Shown: piece after piece, positions 39,601 to 47,241 of the stretch | Layout of the letters: each line of letters begins with the position of its first letter | Numbering within the stretch: position 1 is the stretch's first letter | Source of the DNA: Hemicordylus capensis | Lineage: Eukaryota; Chordata; Lepidosauria; Squamata; Cordylidae | Length of the DNA stretch: 64,000 bases | NCBI RefSeq assembly: GCF_027244095.1 | Contig: NC_069662.1 | Coordinates: 16,146,501-16,210,500, forward strand | Direction: 5' to 3' | The notes under the pieces: generated by a model | What the model was told of the DNA's origin: nothing | The model's database searches: none | The model's input: only the letters and a program-made list of their open reading frames with translations | Translations under genes and position numbers: made by a program

Positions 39601-42600
39601 CTTGCCTCAGGTGCCACAACAGCTGCACCCACCACACATTCAAGACTCGCACATTTAAAACAAGCCCAGGAAATCTGGCCTCAGCTGCAAGGCTCAGAAA
39701 GAGACCTGTCACTCTCCCTGCTGCAAGGCCCTACAAGTGTGCTAGCCCCCTGCCTAGCTCAGTCTTTGCCCACAGAGACTTAACTTTCCATGTCCACTGC
39801 AGACCAGCTTGGGCTGCACACAATCAGCCTTTTGTACAAGCCCCCTTTCCCCACCCCAGAGCAAGTTCCACAGAAACCCTTTTGAGTTTCCCCAAACACA
39901 AGTTTCTCCTTTTGAGTTTCCCCAAACACAACCACCCAGAAGCAGCAGCTCAGCCTGGGCATCTGGGACAACTGATCTGTCGATCGTCCCAAAATGCCAG
40001 GAGAAGACCTACAAAAACAAAAACACATCACATGTCCCCAAAGCCATCCTGCAGCCCTACAACTACACAGCTAATTGTCTAGGACCCCCAAGATTTTGAG
40101 AGCCCTTCCAACTAGGGTGGTCTGTGTCCTACTTACAGAGGACTGTCCTTTTCTCTATTTGAAGTGTTGTCTTCCTTGTCACTGCAGGCTGTTTTAAGGG
40201 GTGTCCAGGTCCAACCCAAGAATTCCGGCTGCCCAAGAACAGCAAATTTCATGGGAACATAGGAAGCTGCCTTAGACCGAGTCAGACCACTGGTCCGTCT
40301 AGCTCAGTACTGTCTACACAGACTGGCAGCGGCTTCTCTAAGGTTGCAGGCAGGAGTTTCTCTTAGCCCTTCCTGGAGATGCCAGGGAGGAAACCTGGTA
40401 CCTTCTACATGCAAGCAGGCAGAGTTGCTCTTCCCAGAGCGGCCCCATCCCCTGAGGGGAGTATCTTCCAGTGCTCACACATGTAGTCTTCCATTCAAAT
40501 GCAAACCAGGGTGGGCCCTGCTTAGCAAAGAGGATGCTTGCTACCACAAGGCCAGCTCTCCTCCTGTAGACCAGCTCCGTCTCACACATATTCACTGCCT
40601 AGACACTGCCAGACCAGGCCCTGGCTCTATTTATATTTAAATTAGAGTAGTTATTTGAAATTTGAATCCATATATATGAATTAGGACATGAACATTTTAT
40701 GTAAATGCGTGCCCTCTTTTGTCATCTTTTTTGATGATAGGTATCCCCTTTTTTGGCAATGTATAAGTGACTACCCTGCTTAGAACAAGGGTTCTTAACT
40801 GGGGTTCATAGAAAACCTTGGCTGCACTGAATTTAATTTGCTTCCTGGTGAGCCAGAATAAAGTTCTTGAAAATAACTATCCTGAGAACTTTTCTTCTTT
40901 TTTCCCCTTCTCTAATGTTTACTAGAGCCTTATGAAAATCTATGGATAATACCTGAGGATCTGAGGGGTTTCCATAGGTGCAAAAAGGTAGAGAACCCTG
41001 GCATTAAAATGGTGAAATAACTTTTAAGCCAGACTTATCTGTTTATGTAATATGTATCAGTTAAATTTCGGGCCCACTATGGGGTTATTCAGAGTACCCT
41101 ACCCCTCATATTGCGGGAAATAATAATACCAAATACTTCTTTGCATAGTGCTTTAAAAAAAACAAAAACCTGTTCCGAGTGCTCCACAGATATTATAGCA
41201 GGGCAGCACAAATTTGGTTCTCCAGCTCTTGTTGGACTACAACTCCTATCATCCCCAGTCACAGTGACCAAGGGGATGATGGGTGTTGTAGTCCAACATC
41301 TTCAGGAGGGCTGAAGCTGTGCAGCTGTACATTACAGGAAGTCATATAACACCACATTAAACAACTAGGTTGTGCTAGAGGTCCGTTCTGAGGAGGGGGG
41401 TGCAGGCCAAAGTCTCACCCCCTCCTCCTTAAAACTGTCCAGCTGGCACTGAGGTGGCTCCTTTGCCCAGGGGCTGGCACTGGGGGTGGGGGCAGGCCCT
41501 CGGTTGGGGGCTGTATTTTTGTCTGCAGCCACCAGTTGCTGACTATTATTAGGAAATATTCAGCCTGGGTTTTTGAGCATCCACCACAGCAAAGCCATGG
41601 AGCTGTTACTAAAGGCCCTACAAGAATCCCACCCTGTGGACAATCAGCCTTGCAATAAACAAAATAAGAATTATTCACCCGGTAGTGAGAGAAGAACAGT
41701 ACATTTGACAAAAATCTTAGGCCTGCAGACCGCCACGAGACCATGCATAACATATGGAGAAATATGCAGTCACCCACCCGGCCAGACGCATCTCGCCTTA
41801 ATGCCTCCCCAATATCCATGGCAGCCTGTGGCCATCCCATCCGCTCTATTTGTCCAAGCCATCTGACTTAACTGGGAACCGCTTTCTAAGCCAGCAGGGA
41901 CCTTGCCGCTTCTACTGATGCGTCAGAATAAACGTTAGTAGCTGTTGGGTCTACAACAACAAAATGCTTTCTGTTATTTCGAGACACCAAAGCAATCCCA
42001 AAACAGCCTCCTTTGTCATCAGCCACATGGTCTTATTTTCAAATCTTTCCCTTAATCAAAGGACACAATATTCCTTGCATCGCAACACAAGCAGTCCATG
42101 TGCAACCCAAATTAATTCACATACACTACCCACAATTCCCTCTTAGGCCCTCTAGCATAAACTCCCCGGGCATCCAATTCCCATAGAGCCGTTCTAGTCT
42201 CAGCCTCTGGATTCCAGATCCCTCCAAACCAGCATTCAGTTCGTTCATTTTGACCACACAGTTATACTTCTAATAGATCCCTCCCACACCGTACTTTCTC
42301 ACCAGAGATTTGCCAAGATTTCTACAAGGGCAGCCTCTAGTGGATTGAATAGCTCTAACTTTCCCTGATCCTAGTGCGAAATAAACCTCTACAATTATCA
42401 CTCCTTCCTCCAAAAGAGCTCGATTCCTTTCCCAGAGCAGTGATTGATCACTCCTGATATCCCAGCCCCATATCCATCGCTATCCAAATTGTCCATCGCT
42501 ATCCATGTTTGAGTAGGATACATAGATCCTCTTCTAACCCGAGGTCGATATCAGTCCACCAGTTCTGCTGTCTAGCAGATCTTCTACTGGGATCCAGTGC

Positions 42601-42843
42601 TCCCTTCACATGTTTCCTCATCCAGTGATTCTCGCCAGCTGGAGAGTCACTTTTATCTTTCCCCTCTCCTCGCCTTGACATTCAGCCAAACCCACCCCAC
42701 TCCCAGCCACAAAACCTCCTCTCCCAATCTCCATCCCACCCCCCTCCAGCAAATTTCACGCAGCTGGATCATGGCTTCCCTCCCTAGGTCATCCAAGGCC
42801 AAAAAGAGGGAGGGGTTATGGGGGGAGAGTGGTCTAGGATGAA

Positions 42844-42895
<52 letters not shown>

Positions 42896-45800
42896 TTAGC
42901 AGTTATTGCAGCTGCTTGCTGGTATATCTCGGAGCACAGAAAAGAGAAATTTGAAAAGAGGAAAAGTCTCTCCCTCCCTCCCTCCTGCCTCCACTCACCC
43001 TACTGGCTGATGTCACAGGGTAGAAATGTGGCTAAGGCTGGGAAGGAAACCACAGAAGGGAGAGAGACAGGAATGTTACAAGAAGGGAGCATGAGAGACA
43101 TGGCTGTGAGGAGAAGACTGACACACAGGCACAACCTCCCTTGAGGCATTGAAGCTTCACCTCAACACCACAACCGTCCGATTGATCGAATTAAAAAAGA
43201 GGCATGCACGCTCGATCACAGCTTTCTGCCGAACAGGAATCATCATCCCGGACCACGTCCAACACAGAGAATATTGGTGCTTGAAATGGAAAAATCCAAA
43301 ATATCACACAGGACACACACACACAGTAATCATCATGGGGCACAATCCATGACAATGCTCTCATTTGTTTCCATTATTTGTTACATTTTTATCCCACCGT
43401 TCCTTTCAGGTCAGGGTAGCAGACATTGGAGAGGAGAGCTGGTCTTGTGGTAGCAAGCATGACTTGTCCCCTTAAGCTAATCTGATATGCCCCGGTTGCA
43501 TACGAAAGGGAGACTAGAAGTGTTTGCACTGTAAGATATTCTCCTTAGGGGATGGAGCCACTCTGGGAAGAGCATCTAGGCTCCGAGTTCCTTCCCTGGC
43601 ATCTCCAAGATAGGACTGAGAGAGATTCCTGCCTGCAACCTTGAAGAAGCCACTGCTGGTCTGTATAGACAATACTGAGCTAGATGGACCTATGGTCTGA
43701 CTCAGTATATGGCAGCTTCCTATGTTCCTATACATGCATTCTCCCCCTTGCCTCCATTTTGTCCCTACAACAGCCCTGAGGTAGGATAGACTACAGCGAC
43801 TGGTCCAAGATGACCTGATGAACCTTTGAGGCTGGCACAGTAGGAGAACTTCTCTGTGGCTCCGTGCCCCACAGGGTAAAATCTGCCCCCCACCATTGTA
43901 CAGCAGAGGAATCCAAAAGCTTCCAGCCCCCAAAATCAGCAAGGGCGCTCCTGCCTGGAGTGACTCCCAATCTGGTTCCTAGAGTCAGGGCAGGCCTGGG
44001 AGGGTCTGAGGAGCCCTGCCAAAGATGTTAAGGGAGGGTTGAGGGAAGTATGTCCAGGCAGGGTCATTTTGAGGTTAGCCTCCAAGGGCCATCTCAAAGG
44101 TCTTTTATGGCCTAATTCCAACTTTTTACAGAGGAGGTGCAGAGGTCAGCAACACCCTTCCATGAGGCGGGGTGTGAGGTGGGGTACCGCCTCACTCACT
44201 TCCATGAGTGCAGGGAGGGACGCAGGGGACAGGACATACCAGACTCCCACCACCACCCTTGCCCATTGCAACCACCCTTCCTTGCCCCCAACACACTGTT
44301 CCAACCATTCCCTCTCCTCATCCCACTGAGGCACACCTCTTCTTCCTCCTCTCTCTGACTTGAGCTAGGAAGGAAGGTTGGAGGGCTGTAGGCCACCTCC
44401 AGCCTCAAAGGCAGGATGCCTCTGAGTACCAGTTGCAGGAGAGTAACAGCAGGAGAGAGGGCACGCCCTCAACTCCCACCTGTGTGGCTTCCAGCGGCAT
44501 CTGGTGGGCCACTGTGCAAAACAGGATGCTGGACTAGATGGGCCTTGGGCCCGATCCAGCAGGGCTGTTCTTATGTTCTTAAAGAACACCCCCTGCCCCA
44601 CCACTGTCTGACTTGGTGGCATAGACGGGGAGTTCTCGCATGCCACTGCAGCACGGCCTGAGAATGCCAAGCACCCACCTGCAGATGGTGCGGGGGGGGG
44701 GGGAATGGGGACATAGTGGCCTTTACCAATATGTCCCCAACCTAGAGTTGCCATGCCCCCCAAAATTCCGGGTTCCACCCGGATTTTAAGCATTTCACCC
44801 AGATTGCTTAGCCCACCCAGATTTCAGATTTCATTAAAAAAAGCTAAGCTCTAGGCCTTGTAGAAGCAGAGTTATGGAGCAAAATGTGCAGTCGCTATTC
44901 TGCTCACAAACTATTTTCAAGCCCATTTACATAATATGCAAATTAGGCACCCGGATTTGGAAAGCCAGAATATGGCAACCCTACCCCAACCCCACTTGAC
45001 AGATGCCCAAGGCAGCACAATGTCTTGGACATTTGTAGCTGGTTTGTAGCAATAGCAAATAGCCCCTACTATCCTCAAGCAATGCATTCACCTGTTTAGC
45101 CATTTTAACTTCTCTTCACTCTTACAGCAGGGCTTCTCAACGTTGGGTCCCCTGCTATTGTTGAACTACCATTTCCACTGTCTTTGGCCACTGAGCCTGG
45201 GAATGATGGGATTTGTAGTCCAGCAACATCTGGGGACCCCACATTGAGAAGCCCTACAGATTATCAAACCGTGTTGGGAAGGATGAGCATTCTCTCAGCC
45301 CTGAGTTAGCTCAGTCATCTGTTTTATCCTGCCAAGTGGTAAGGATCTTAACACACATGAGGTGCAGATGTGCGATGAAACGATCCTTTGTAGCCATCCT
45401 TTGTGTATGCCCCGTTCTAACATCAACCAGCAGGAAGCCAGAACGCCTGGGTTTTATGCATTCACTACATCCAAGAAGGGATGAAGTGGATCCAGGACTC
45501 CTGGGTTCTGGGATGTGTGTGTGTTTTCATAGATTAATGAGTCTTGCATTTCCTGTTCCCAGTTCTATGGGGAAACTGGAGGGTAATGGAGTGCAGCAGG
45601 CAGTTATGGGGGCCAGGACTCTTAGCCCCAGCTCCAGTTTGAAGGGGTGAAAGGGGTTAGGATGCCAGACAGCGTTTTTTTCCCCTATAATTCTTTTCTC
45701 CCTGGAATGTTGAGGTATGGGGGGACCCCAGTTTTCTTGCCCAGCTGAAGCAGCTACAGGAGGACCCGGGAAAGGGGGAGGAAAAGGATCTGCAAAGCAC

Positions 45801-46053
45801 CCTTGTTCTCCCCTGGCGCTGTGCTTCTGTTCAGCTATTCTGCAAAGCCACAGGAATACGCTGAGAAATACATTCCTTCTCCGGATGGGAAGGGCTGAGG
45901 AAATGCACCCTCTCCCGCCCCCCCCCCCCCAGCGCCCGCCCTGTCAGCTACTAGGAGAGAGAGAGGGAGGGAGGGAGGGAGGGGCACTTGGAAAAGAGGG
46001 AGAGAAAAGAGGCAATGGATAACAGGAGCCAGGGAGGAAGACTAGCAGAATTT

Positions 46054-46100
<47 letters not shown>

Positions 46101-47241
46101 ATATCATTATCAGAAGGAGGAACAAAGTACTAGGCACATCCAAGAAAAATGAGATATTCAGTTTAGAACAAGAAATAAAGGGTCAATTCATACATTACAT
46201 TTTTAAGTGTATGCCTTAGATGAGCCATTATGGGGGGGGCAGGTTGGGGGGGAGGGTGTGCCCCTTGTTCAGATTTTACATTACATGTAAGATGTCTTTA
46301 CACCTGAACATGTAAAATCTGAACAAGTGGGCAAAAACTTCTTTGTAAGCATGCATGCGTGTGTATATGTATGTGCACACCACACACACACACTGGCCAA
46401 GACTCCCTGTTGAGTGTTTTCCCTGGCAAGTCAGAGAAATATGTCAAAAGGACCACAGAAGAAAGGTAATGGTGCACTGCCCAACCTACAAGGAGGGCCA
46501 GAGACCTGCCCCCCACTTCCCGCCAAGCTCCTCTTTTCAGCTGTGGGTTCAATTAGCTAAAACTGGGAGGGGCATGAGATAGGACTTATGGGTTTCATTA
46601 ATCCCCCCACCCCACCCATCTTTTCCCACCCCCAGCTAATGAAGCACTAGAATAGCAAAATATGGAAAATGAAAGTGTGAGCAGAAAAAAATACCAAGAC
46701 TTCGGCACAAGAGGACTGAAAAGAAGGCGAAGGAGGGAGGGAAAAAGTTGGAAAGGGACATGTACAGCACATGGCACAAGGCAGGACACAGTATGAGCCC
46801 CTTGATCATGGCTGGAAGAAGTCAGGGAGGAGGCCAAAGGGAACCAAAAAGCGAGGGTAGAAGGAAGGCCAGGAAGGAATATGACAAGAAGATGTATGGA
46901 GGAGGAGGAGGAGGAGGAGGAGAGCGAGAGAGACAGAGGAAGGAGAAAGAAAGAGAAAAGAAGGCAGTTCGCCAGACCGACCAGAGAAGAAAAAGAAGGA
47001 GGAGGAGAAGATCCGGCCAAGAACTCGTGCCCGCCTAAGAAAGAGAGTGTAGAGCACAGAGTCACTTTGCAAGACAGACAGGAGCGAGCGTGGAAGGAGG
47101 AAAAGAGGAAGAAAGAAAGGGATGCCGAAGAAGAGGGCGAGGGAGGAGGGAGGGAGGAAGGGAGAGGGAGGCGGCGGCGGCAGCAGGCATGCAACCGGAC
47201 TCCTGTCCCGTCCCGCTGCTCTCCTTACCCAGATCGTCCAT
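13442..47241 (-). CDS. TGFB1I1: TGFB1I1 (Hic-5), LIM-domain focal adhesion adaptor, 11 coding exons
   Basis: Coding exons in transcript order are 47229-47241, 35030-35184, 29957-30036, 27246-27388, 24111-24207, 23241-23340, 21196-21441, 19087-19260, 17072-17153, 15033-15181 and 13442-13708. They total 1506 bases, join in phase with GT/AG junctions, and encode 501 residues; human Hic-5 is 461 by memory. LD motifs lie near residues 3-12 ([12 protein letters not shown]), 112-122, 179-188 and 243-255. Four zinc-binding LIM domains start near 268, 327, 386 and 445, and the protein ends KLFG as in the paxillin family. Tyr82 in HLYSTV matches human Tyr60, a known tyrosine-phosphorylation site. Hic-5, not paxillin, is chosen for the [11 protein letters not shown] and [10 protein letters not shown] stretches, the short N-half and the ARMC5 neighbour. 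Hic-5 scaffolds integrin signalling (FAK/PYK2, vinculin, GIT) and shuttles to the nucleus as a TGF-beta and steroid-receptor coregulator. Confidence 0.97.
14175..14310 (-). mobile_element. CR1-like LINE fragment
   Basis: TTTGGCATCCTCTGAAAACC and TATGTTATGAATAAGTTAAA match the antisense of a stretch I associate with the CR1 reverse transcriptase. Old and short. Confidence 0.45.
14262..14612. repeat. Direct repeat, copy 1, flanking TGFB1I1 exon 10
   Basis: Shares AGCATGGTGAAAGTTTTAGA, CCCCTCAGAAGCAGAAGG, GAGGGAGTATTTTTCAAG and AACATTCCACTCCACTGAAT in the same order with 15962-16370. Class unknown. Confidence 0.75.
15033..15181 (-). CDS. TGFB1I1: TGFB1I1 exon 10 (end of LIM2, LIM3)
   Basis: Encodes [19 protein letters not shown], then [18 protein letters not shown] and WHPECFVCR of LIM3. 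Flanked by TTCAG and GTGAGT. It lies between two direct copies of a roughly 350-400 base repeat (14262-14612 and 15962-16370). Confidence 0.96.
15633..15927 (+). mobile_element. 5S rRNA-headed SINE
   Basis: The 5' part resembles 5S rRNA: AAGCTAATCTGATATGCCCC, GGTTGCATACGAAAGGCAGA and TGAGCACTGTAAG line up with the 5S internal control region. It is followed by the body and the tail GGTCTGACTCAGTATATGGC ending near CTTCCTATGT. Confidence 0.82.
15962..16370. repeat. Direct repeat, copy 2, flanking TGFB1I1 exon 10
   Basis: Same blocks as copy 1 (AGCATAGTGAAAGTTTTGAG, CCCCTCAGAAGCAGACAGG, GAGGGAGTATTCTTCAAG, AACATTCCACTCTATTCAG). The copies are about 1.7 kb apart, in the introns either side of exon 10. 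Confidence 0.75.
16470..16624 (-). mobile_element. Second tRNA-derived SINE family
   Basis: GAGAGTCAGTGTGGTGTAGT head on the minus strand and the TGTGACTTTGGGCTAGTCAC block, truncated towards the tail. Confidence 0.65.
16713..16970. mobile_element. Palindromic MITE family C, G-run hairpin
   Basis: TAGGGATGTGCACGGAACC start and GGACCGGTCCGTGCACACTC end. Inside, AGTGTGTCTTTAAGGGGGGG and CCCCCCCTTAAAGACACACT form a strong hairpin (about 16757-16908). It ends about 100 bases before TGFB1I1 exon 9 on the + strand. Confidence 0.75.
17072..17153 (-). CDS. TGFB1I1: TGFB1I1 exon 9 (LIM2 middle)
   Basis: Twenty-seven codons plus one base: [17 protein letters not shown] and the [10 protein letters not shown] stretch, carrying the central His and Cys ligands of LIM2. 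Acceptor TTCAG, donor GTGAGT. Confidence 0.96.
18039..18164. mobile_element. Hairpin MITE family B
   Basis: AGACTACAACCCCCATCATC and GATGATGGGAGTTGTAGTAC with GGTGGCCAACTTGAGGCTCC / GAGCCTCAGGTTGGCCACC outer arms. Confidence 0.78.
18530..18900. repeat. Interspersed repeat E, copy 1
   Basis: Shares CAGCAGGCTTTACC, ATATAAATCAGGCTACACTC, TCTGGCCAATATGTGAATGC and GGAGGAGATGTGAGCTTAAA in order with 25620-25930. Probably a non-autonomous DNA element. Confidence 0.65.
19087..19260 (-). CDS. TGFB1I1: TGFB1I1 exon 8 (rest of LIM1, start of LIM2)
   Basis: Fifty-eight codons from [16 protein letters not shown] through the [10 protein letters not shown] core to [13 protein letters not shown]. All LIM1 zinc ligands and the first Cys pair of LIM2 are present. 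Acceptor TCCAG, donor GTGAGT. Confidence 0.96.
19389..19520. mobile_element. Hairpin MITE family B
   Basis: Outer arms GGCCTGCTCAACTTTGGCC and GGCCTAAGTTGTGCAGGCC; core CTACAACTCCCATAATCACT / GGAATTATGGGAGTTGTAGT. Confidence 0.78.
20355..20660. repeat. Fold-back element with a microsatellite loop
   Basis: The inner arms AAACCCTAGAGTTCCCCAT and AGGGAACTCTAGGGTTT are nearly perfect inverses either side of (TC)n(AC)n (20495-20536). Outer arms also pair, more loosely (ATCACATGGGCTGCCACACG with GTGTGCCTCCCTGTGTGACA), out to about 20355 and 20660. Confidence 0.75.
21196..21441 (-). CDS. TGFB1I1: TGFB1I1 exon 7 (LD4 and start of LIM1)
   Basis: Eighty-two codons. A Pro/Ala/Val/Ser-rich stretch precedes LD4 ([14 protein letters not shown]), then [16 protein letters not shown] opens LIM1 with its first Cys pair. 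Acceptor TTTCAG, donor GTAAGA. Confidence 0.96.
21474..21663 (+). mobile_element. tRNA-headed SINE with the shared tail
   Basis: A-box-like GGCTTAGTGGTAGAGCATCT and B-box-like AGGTTCATTCCCTGG, then the body and the tail ending CTTCCTATATTCCT. It lies just 5' (on the + strand) of the acceptor of TGFB1I1 exon 7. Confidence 0.83.
22260..22396 (-). mobile_element. tRNA-headed SINE fragment
   Basis: Body and head only: AGGTTTCAGGCAGGAGTCTC to TCCACTGATCTACAGCCCC. The tail is missing. Confidence 0.7.
23241..23340 (-). CDS. TGFB1I1: TGFB1I1 exon 6 (LD3)
   Basis: Encodes [18 protein letters not shown], the third LD motif with the SLSDFRVQ tail seen in human Hic-5. Acceptor TTCCAG, donor GTGAGT, ends in phase 0. 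Confidence 0.95.
23885..23985 (-). mobile_element. MIR-like SINE
   Basis: GCCTCAGTTTCCTATCCTGC, AAAATGGGAATACTAATGAC and GGGCTGTTGTGAGAGTGACC are a good MIR match on the minus strand. Confidence 0.75.
24111..24207 (-). CDS. TGFB1I1: TGFB1I1 exon 5 (acidic/Ser-rich linker)
   Basis: Encodes [11 protein letters not shown], a conserved Hic-5 stretch, followed by a charged Ser/Lys/Glu linker. Flanked by TCCCAG and GTAAGT. A (TG)n run lies just beyond the donor on the + strand at 24061-24084. Confidence 0.95.
25200..25590 (+). mobile_element. L2-like LINE 3' end, truncated
   Basis: CCACCCTAGGTTGTGGAATG encodes the PRLWNALP motif. It runs through CTTTCAAGAGAGCCATAAAG to TGAGCCGTTCTGGGATGAAT and an ATAAAATGAAATAA end. 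The 5' side (about 25070-25200) also resembles the repeat at 39240-39610. Confidence 0.7.
25620..25930. repeat. Interspersed repeat E, copy 2
   Basis: CAGCAGGCTTTTCTGC, ATATAAATCAGGCTACACTC, TCTGGCCAATATGTGAACAC and GGAGGAGATGTGAACTAAAA, with a (GT)n expansion near 25790-25808. Confidence 0.65.
27246..27388 (-). CDS. TGFB1I1: TGFB1I1 exon 4 (LD2)
   Basis: Encodes [10 protein letters not shown], a serine run, then LD2 ([11 protein letters not shown]) and NATQFNIT. These stretches are nearly identical to human Hic-5 and identify the gene. The acceptor is TTTCAG, the donor GTACAG, and it ends in phase 1. Confidence 0.96.
28596..29221. repeat. Long inverted repeat enclosing MITE family A copy 3
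   Basis: The left arm (28596-28746) runs from CCAGACAGAGAAACACTCC to CAATTTGTGATGAGG. The right arm (29056-29221) is its diverged inverse, with CTCATCACGGTTTGGCAGC and GGACACCAAGCAGTGAAG to CAGTCGAGAAACAC. Arms are about 150 bases. Confidence 0.7.
28747..29055. mobile_element. MITE family A, copy 3, inside a larger inverted repeat
   Basis: CCCTATTCAGATATTATGTT start, TTCACTTTTAAAATGAACAC inside, and TATAATGTCTGAAAACGGC end. It holds an extra ACAT run. It sits exactly between the arms at 28596-28746 and 29056-29221. Confidence 0.72.
29224..29652. mobile_element. MITE family D
   Basis: AGGCTATTCACACGATGGGA start, CTTAAACCAGGTTTGTGGAG with the AAACCCGGGTT motif, and TTGATCGTGAGACCCACCTC end. 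Same layout as 7640-7895 but longer. Confidence 0.65.
29731..29771. repeat. (ACAT)n microsatellite
   Basis: About ten ACAT units inside a LINE/SINE-like tail (AAAGCGGTTCACAAAGGGC). Confidence 0.9.
29957..30036 (-). CDS. TGFB1I1: TGFB1I1 exon 3 (phosphotyrosine linker)
   Basis: Twenty-six codons plus two bases, ending DKEHLYS across the junction, which matches the human DKDHLYS. The first 19 residues ([19 protein letters not shown]) do not obviously match the short human counterpart. Donor GTAAGC, acceptor TGCAG. Confidence 0.94.
30354..31335 (+). mobile_element. 5S rRNA-headed SINE split by a 0.67-kb insertion
   Basis: The 5' half lies at 30354-30535 and the 3' half at 31202-31335, and together they make one normal SINE. 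The break is inside the body and is flanked by a near-perfect 19-base duplication (30517-30535 and 31202-31220). Confidence 0.8.
30536..31201 (-). mobile_element. Unclassified retrocopy-like insertion inside a SINE
   Basis: A 666-base insert with a 19-base target duplication that has one mismatch. Read on the minus strand it ends with AATTAAAAAATCTTG-type A-rich sequence, which suggests target-primed retrotransposition with the 3' end at 30536. A 108-codon minus-strand open frame (30783-31109) is Lys/Arg-rich and resembles nothing I recognise. It could be a processed pseudogene or a LINE/SINE fragment. Confidence 0.6.
32430..32600 (-). repeat. Interspersed repeat F, copy 2
   Basis: Inverse of copy 1: GGGGCAAAGTGCATTTCTAG, CCCACATGTTAGATTTCTGA and GGGGGCAACTACTTTTCTG. 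Confidence 0.6.
32640..33165 (+). mobile_element. L2-like LINE 3' end
   Basis: Encodes, with breaks, [38 protein letters not shown] and [14 protein letters not shown] with [13 protein letters not shown], diagnostic of the L2-type C-terminus. The 3' end stops at TAAACCACCTAGAGTGTGG. It is in TGFB1I1 intron 2. Confidence 0.82.
33488..34245. repeat. Fold-back element with arms of about 300 bases
   Basis: The left arm (about 33488-33815) contains AGATCCTGATAATATAACCC, GTAGATCAATTATATGGTGA and TTCAATTAATCTTCGATAAA. The right arm (about 33940-34245) carries the inverse of each in reverse order (TTTATCGAAGATTAATTGAA, TATAATTGATCTACTTTCAA, GGGTTATATTATCAGGATCT). The spacer is about 125 bases. The left arm alone has a (CT)n(GA)n hairpin at 33651-33703. 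No protein is visible. Confidence 0.82.
33651..33703. repeat. (CT)n followed by (GA)n, perfect hairpin
   Basis: A CT run passes directly through CTAGAG into a GA run, so the strand can fold on itself. Confidence 0.9.
35030..35184 (-). CDS. TGFB1I1: TGFB1I1 exon 2 (LD1 and proline-rich segment)
   Basis: The exon encodes the rest of LD1, the conserved THISKRP-type sequence (here [15 protein letters not shown]), and a proline-rich stretch ending PPPYNPQQQ. The tyrosine here (about residue 51) is in a context like human Hic-5 Tyr38. The acceptor is TACCAG and the donor GTAGAC; it ends in phase 0. The TTSHISKRP stretch is closer to paxillin than the human Hic-5 sequence is, by memory. Confidence 0.95.
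37499..38084. mobile_element. MITE-like element interrupted by the Sauria SINE
   Basis: The left end reads GGCTGACATCCAGCCGGATG and the right end is its approximate inverse (CATCAGACAGGATGTCAGTC). The SINE at 37699-37931 sits between. A related end, GACATCCAGATTCATGCTGC, occurs near 32357. Confidence 0.6.
37699..37931 (+). mobile_element. Sauria-type SINE (tRNA-derived)
   Basis: Head TTAAGTGGCGCAGCGGGGAA and a B-box-like GGTTCAAATCC form a tRNA-like promoter. The body includes GATATAGGAAGATGCTGAAA. The tail GTCGAAATCGACTTGGCAGC is the BovB-like end typical of Sauria SINEs, followed by a short TTAC repeat. It interrupts an inverted-repeat element (37499-38084). Confidence 0.88.
38113..38480. 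mobile_element. Non-autonomous hAT-type element with target duplication
   Basis: Ends AGTGTTTCTCAAC and GTTGAGAAACACT are inverted. The inner ends also pair around 'GACCGGT'. ACCCTACAGC stands on both sides (38103-38112 and 38481-38490), containing the 8-base duplication expected for hAT. An internal inverted pair centres near 38295 (ATTTCCA..CAGCCCTCACTGCTGGATAA). Confidence 0.88.
38491..38629. mobile_element. Hairpin MITE family B, abutting the hAT element
   Basis: ATGCCTGCTCAACTTTGACC and GGCTGAAGCTGGGCAGCCC arms around GGGGCTACAACTCCCATAAT / GGGATTATGGGAGTTGAAGG. It begins immediately after the hAT target duplication. Confidence 0.75.
39011..39120. mobile_element. Hairpin MITE family B
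   Basis: CCCAGATGTTGTTGACTACA and TAGTCAACAACATCTGGGGA arms; core ACTCCCATCATCCCCAGCTG / GGGAATGATGAGATTGTAGT. Confidence 0.75.
39240..39610. repeat. GC-rich interspersed repeat, related to 25070-25260
   Basis: GAGGCAATTGCCTCAGGCGG near the start and ACCTTGCCTCAGGTGCCAC at the end. The middle (CTTGCAAAGCTTGCAAG) has weak inverted symmetry. A part recurs at 25070-25260, and the GGCAATGGCCTCAGGCGG block at 27745. Confidence 0.5.
40254..40565 (-). mobile_element. 5S rRNA-headed SINE
   Basis: Minus-strand copy. On the minus strand it reads GGCCTTGTGGTAGCAAGCAT, then a CTAAGCAGGG-like 5S segment (here TTTGCTAAGCAGGGCCCACC). It ends on the + strand side with GGAACATAGGAAGCTGCC. Also in TGFB1I1 intron 1. 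Confidence 0.85.
41199..41328. mobile_element. Hairpin MITE family B
   Basis: GCAGGGCAGCACAAATTTGG arm; core GGACTACAACTCCTATCATC / GGATGATGGGTGTTGTAGTC; then GAGGGCTGAAGCTGTGCAGC. Confidence 0.75.
42846..42891. repeat. (GA)n microsatellite
   Basis: Over 20 GA units in TGFB1I1 intron 1. A second GA run is at 46056-46096. Confidence 0.9.
43433..43731 (+). mobile_element. 5S rRNA-headed SINE
   Basis: Full-length copy with the same head, body and CTTCCTATGTTCCT end as the copy at 15633. Lies in TGFB1I1 intron 1. Confidence 0.85.
44487..44580. mobile_element. SINE/LINE tail fragment
   Basis: GGATGCTGGACTAGATGGGC and GATCCAGCAGGGCTGTTCTT to ATGTTCTT form a common squamate repeat end; family not assigned. 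Confidence 0.6.
44744..44983. mobile_element. MITE-like element with TAGxGTTGCCAT ends
   Basis: Starts TAGAGTTGCCATGCC and ends GAATATGGCAACCCTA, approximate inverses. A one-ended fragment of similar type begins at 63579 (TAGGGTTGCCAGTC). Confidence 0.65.
45127..45257. mobile_element. Hairpin MITE family B
   Basis: AGCAGGGCTTCTCAACGTTG and ACATTGAGAAGCCCTACAG arms, with GAATGATGGGATTTGTAGTC in the core. Confidence 0.75.
46598..47190. repeat. Purine-rich (GGA/GAA) tract upstream of the CpG island
   Basis: The + strand is strongly A/G-rich with a GGA run at 46896-46922. This creates long spurious open frames on both strands. It is inside TGFB1I1 intron 1, beside exon 1. Confidence 0.75.
47229..47241 (-). 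CDS. TGFB1I1: TGFB1I1 coding exon 1 (13 coding bases)
   Basis: The start codon is at 47241-47239. The exon encodes Met-Asp-Asp-Leu plus one base, then a GTAAGG donor. The leftover G joins AT of exon 2 to give Asp, restoring the LD1 motif [13 protein letters not shown] one-LD-stub first exon is normal for paxillin-family genes. Confidence 0.93.

Larger units (their letters stand above)
35185..47228 (-). other. TGFB1I1: TGFB1I1 intron 1 (12 kb)
   Basis: Carries the Sauria SINE, two 5S-headed SINEs, the hAT element, several family B hairpins and purine runs. In 35640-37498, 41330-42845 and 45260-46055 I see nothing identifiable beyond short simple repeats. Confidence 0.7.

Noticed and set aside
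41560-42300. Possible long repeat or gene with scattered short open frames
   Set aside because: No recognisable protein, ends or internal repeats; left unassigned.
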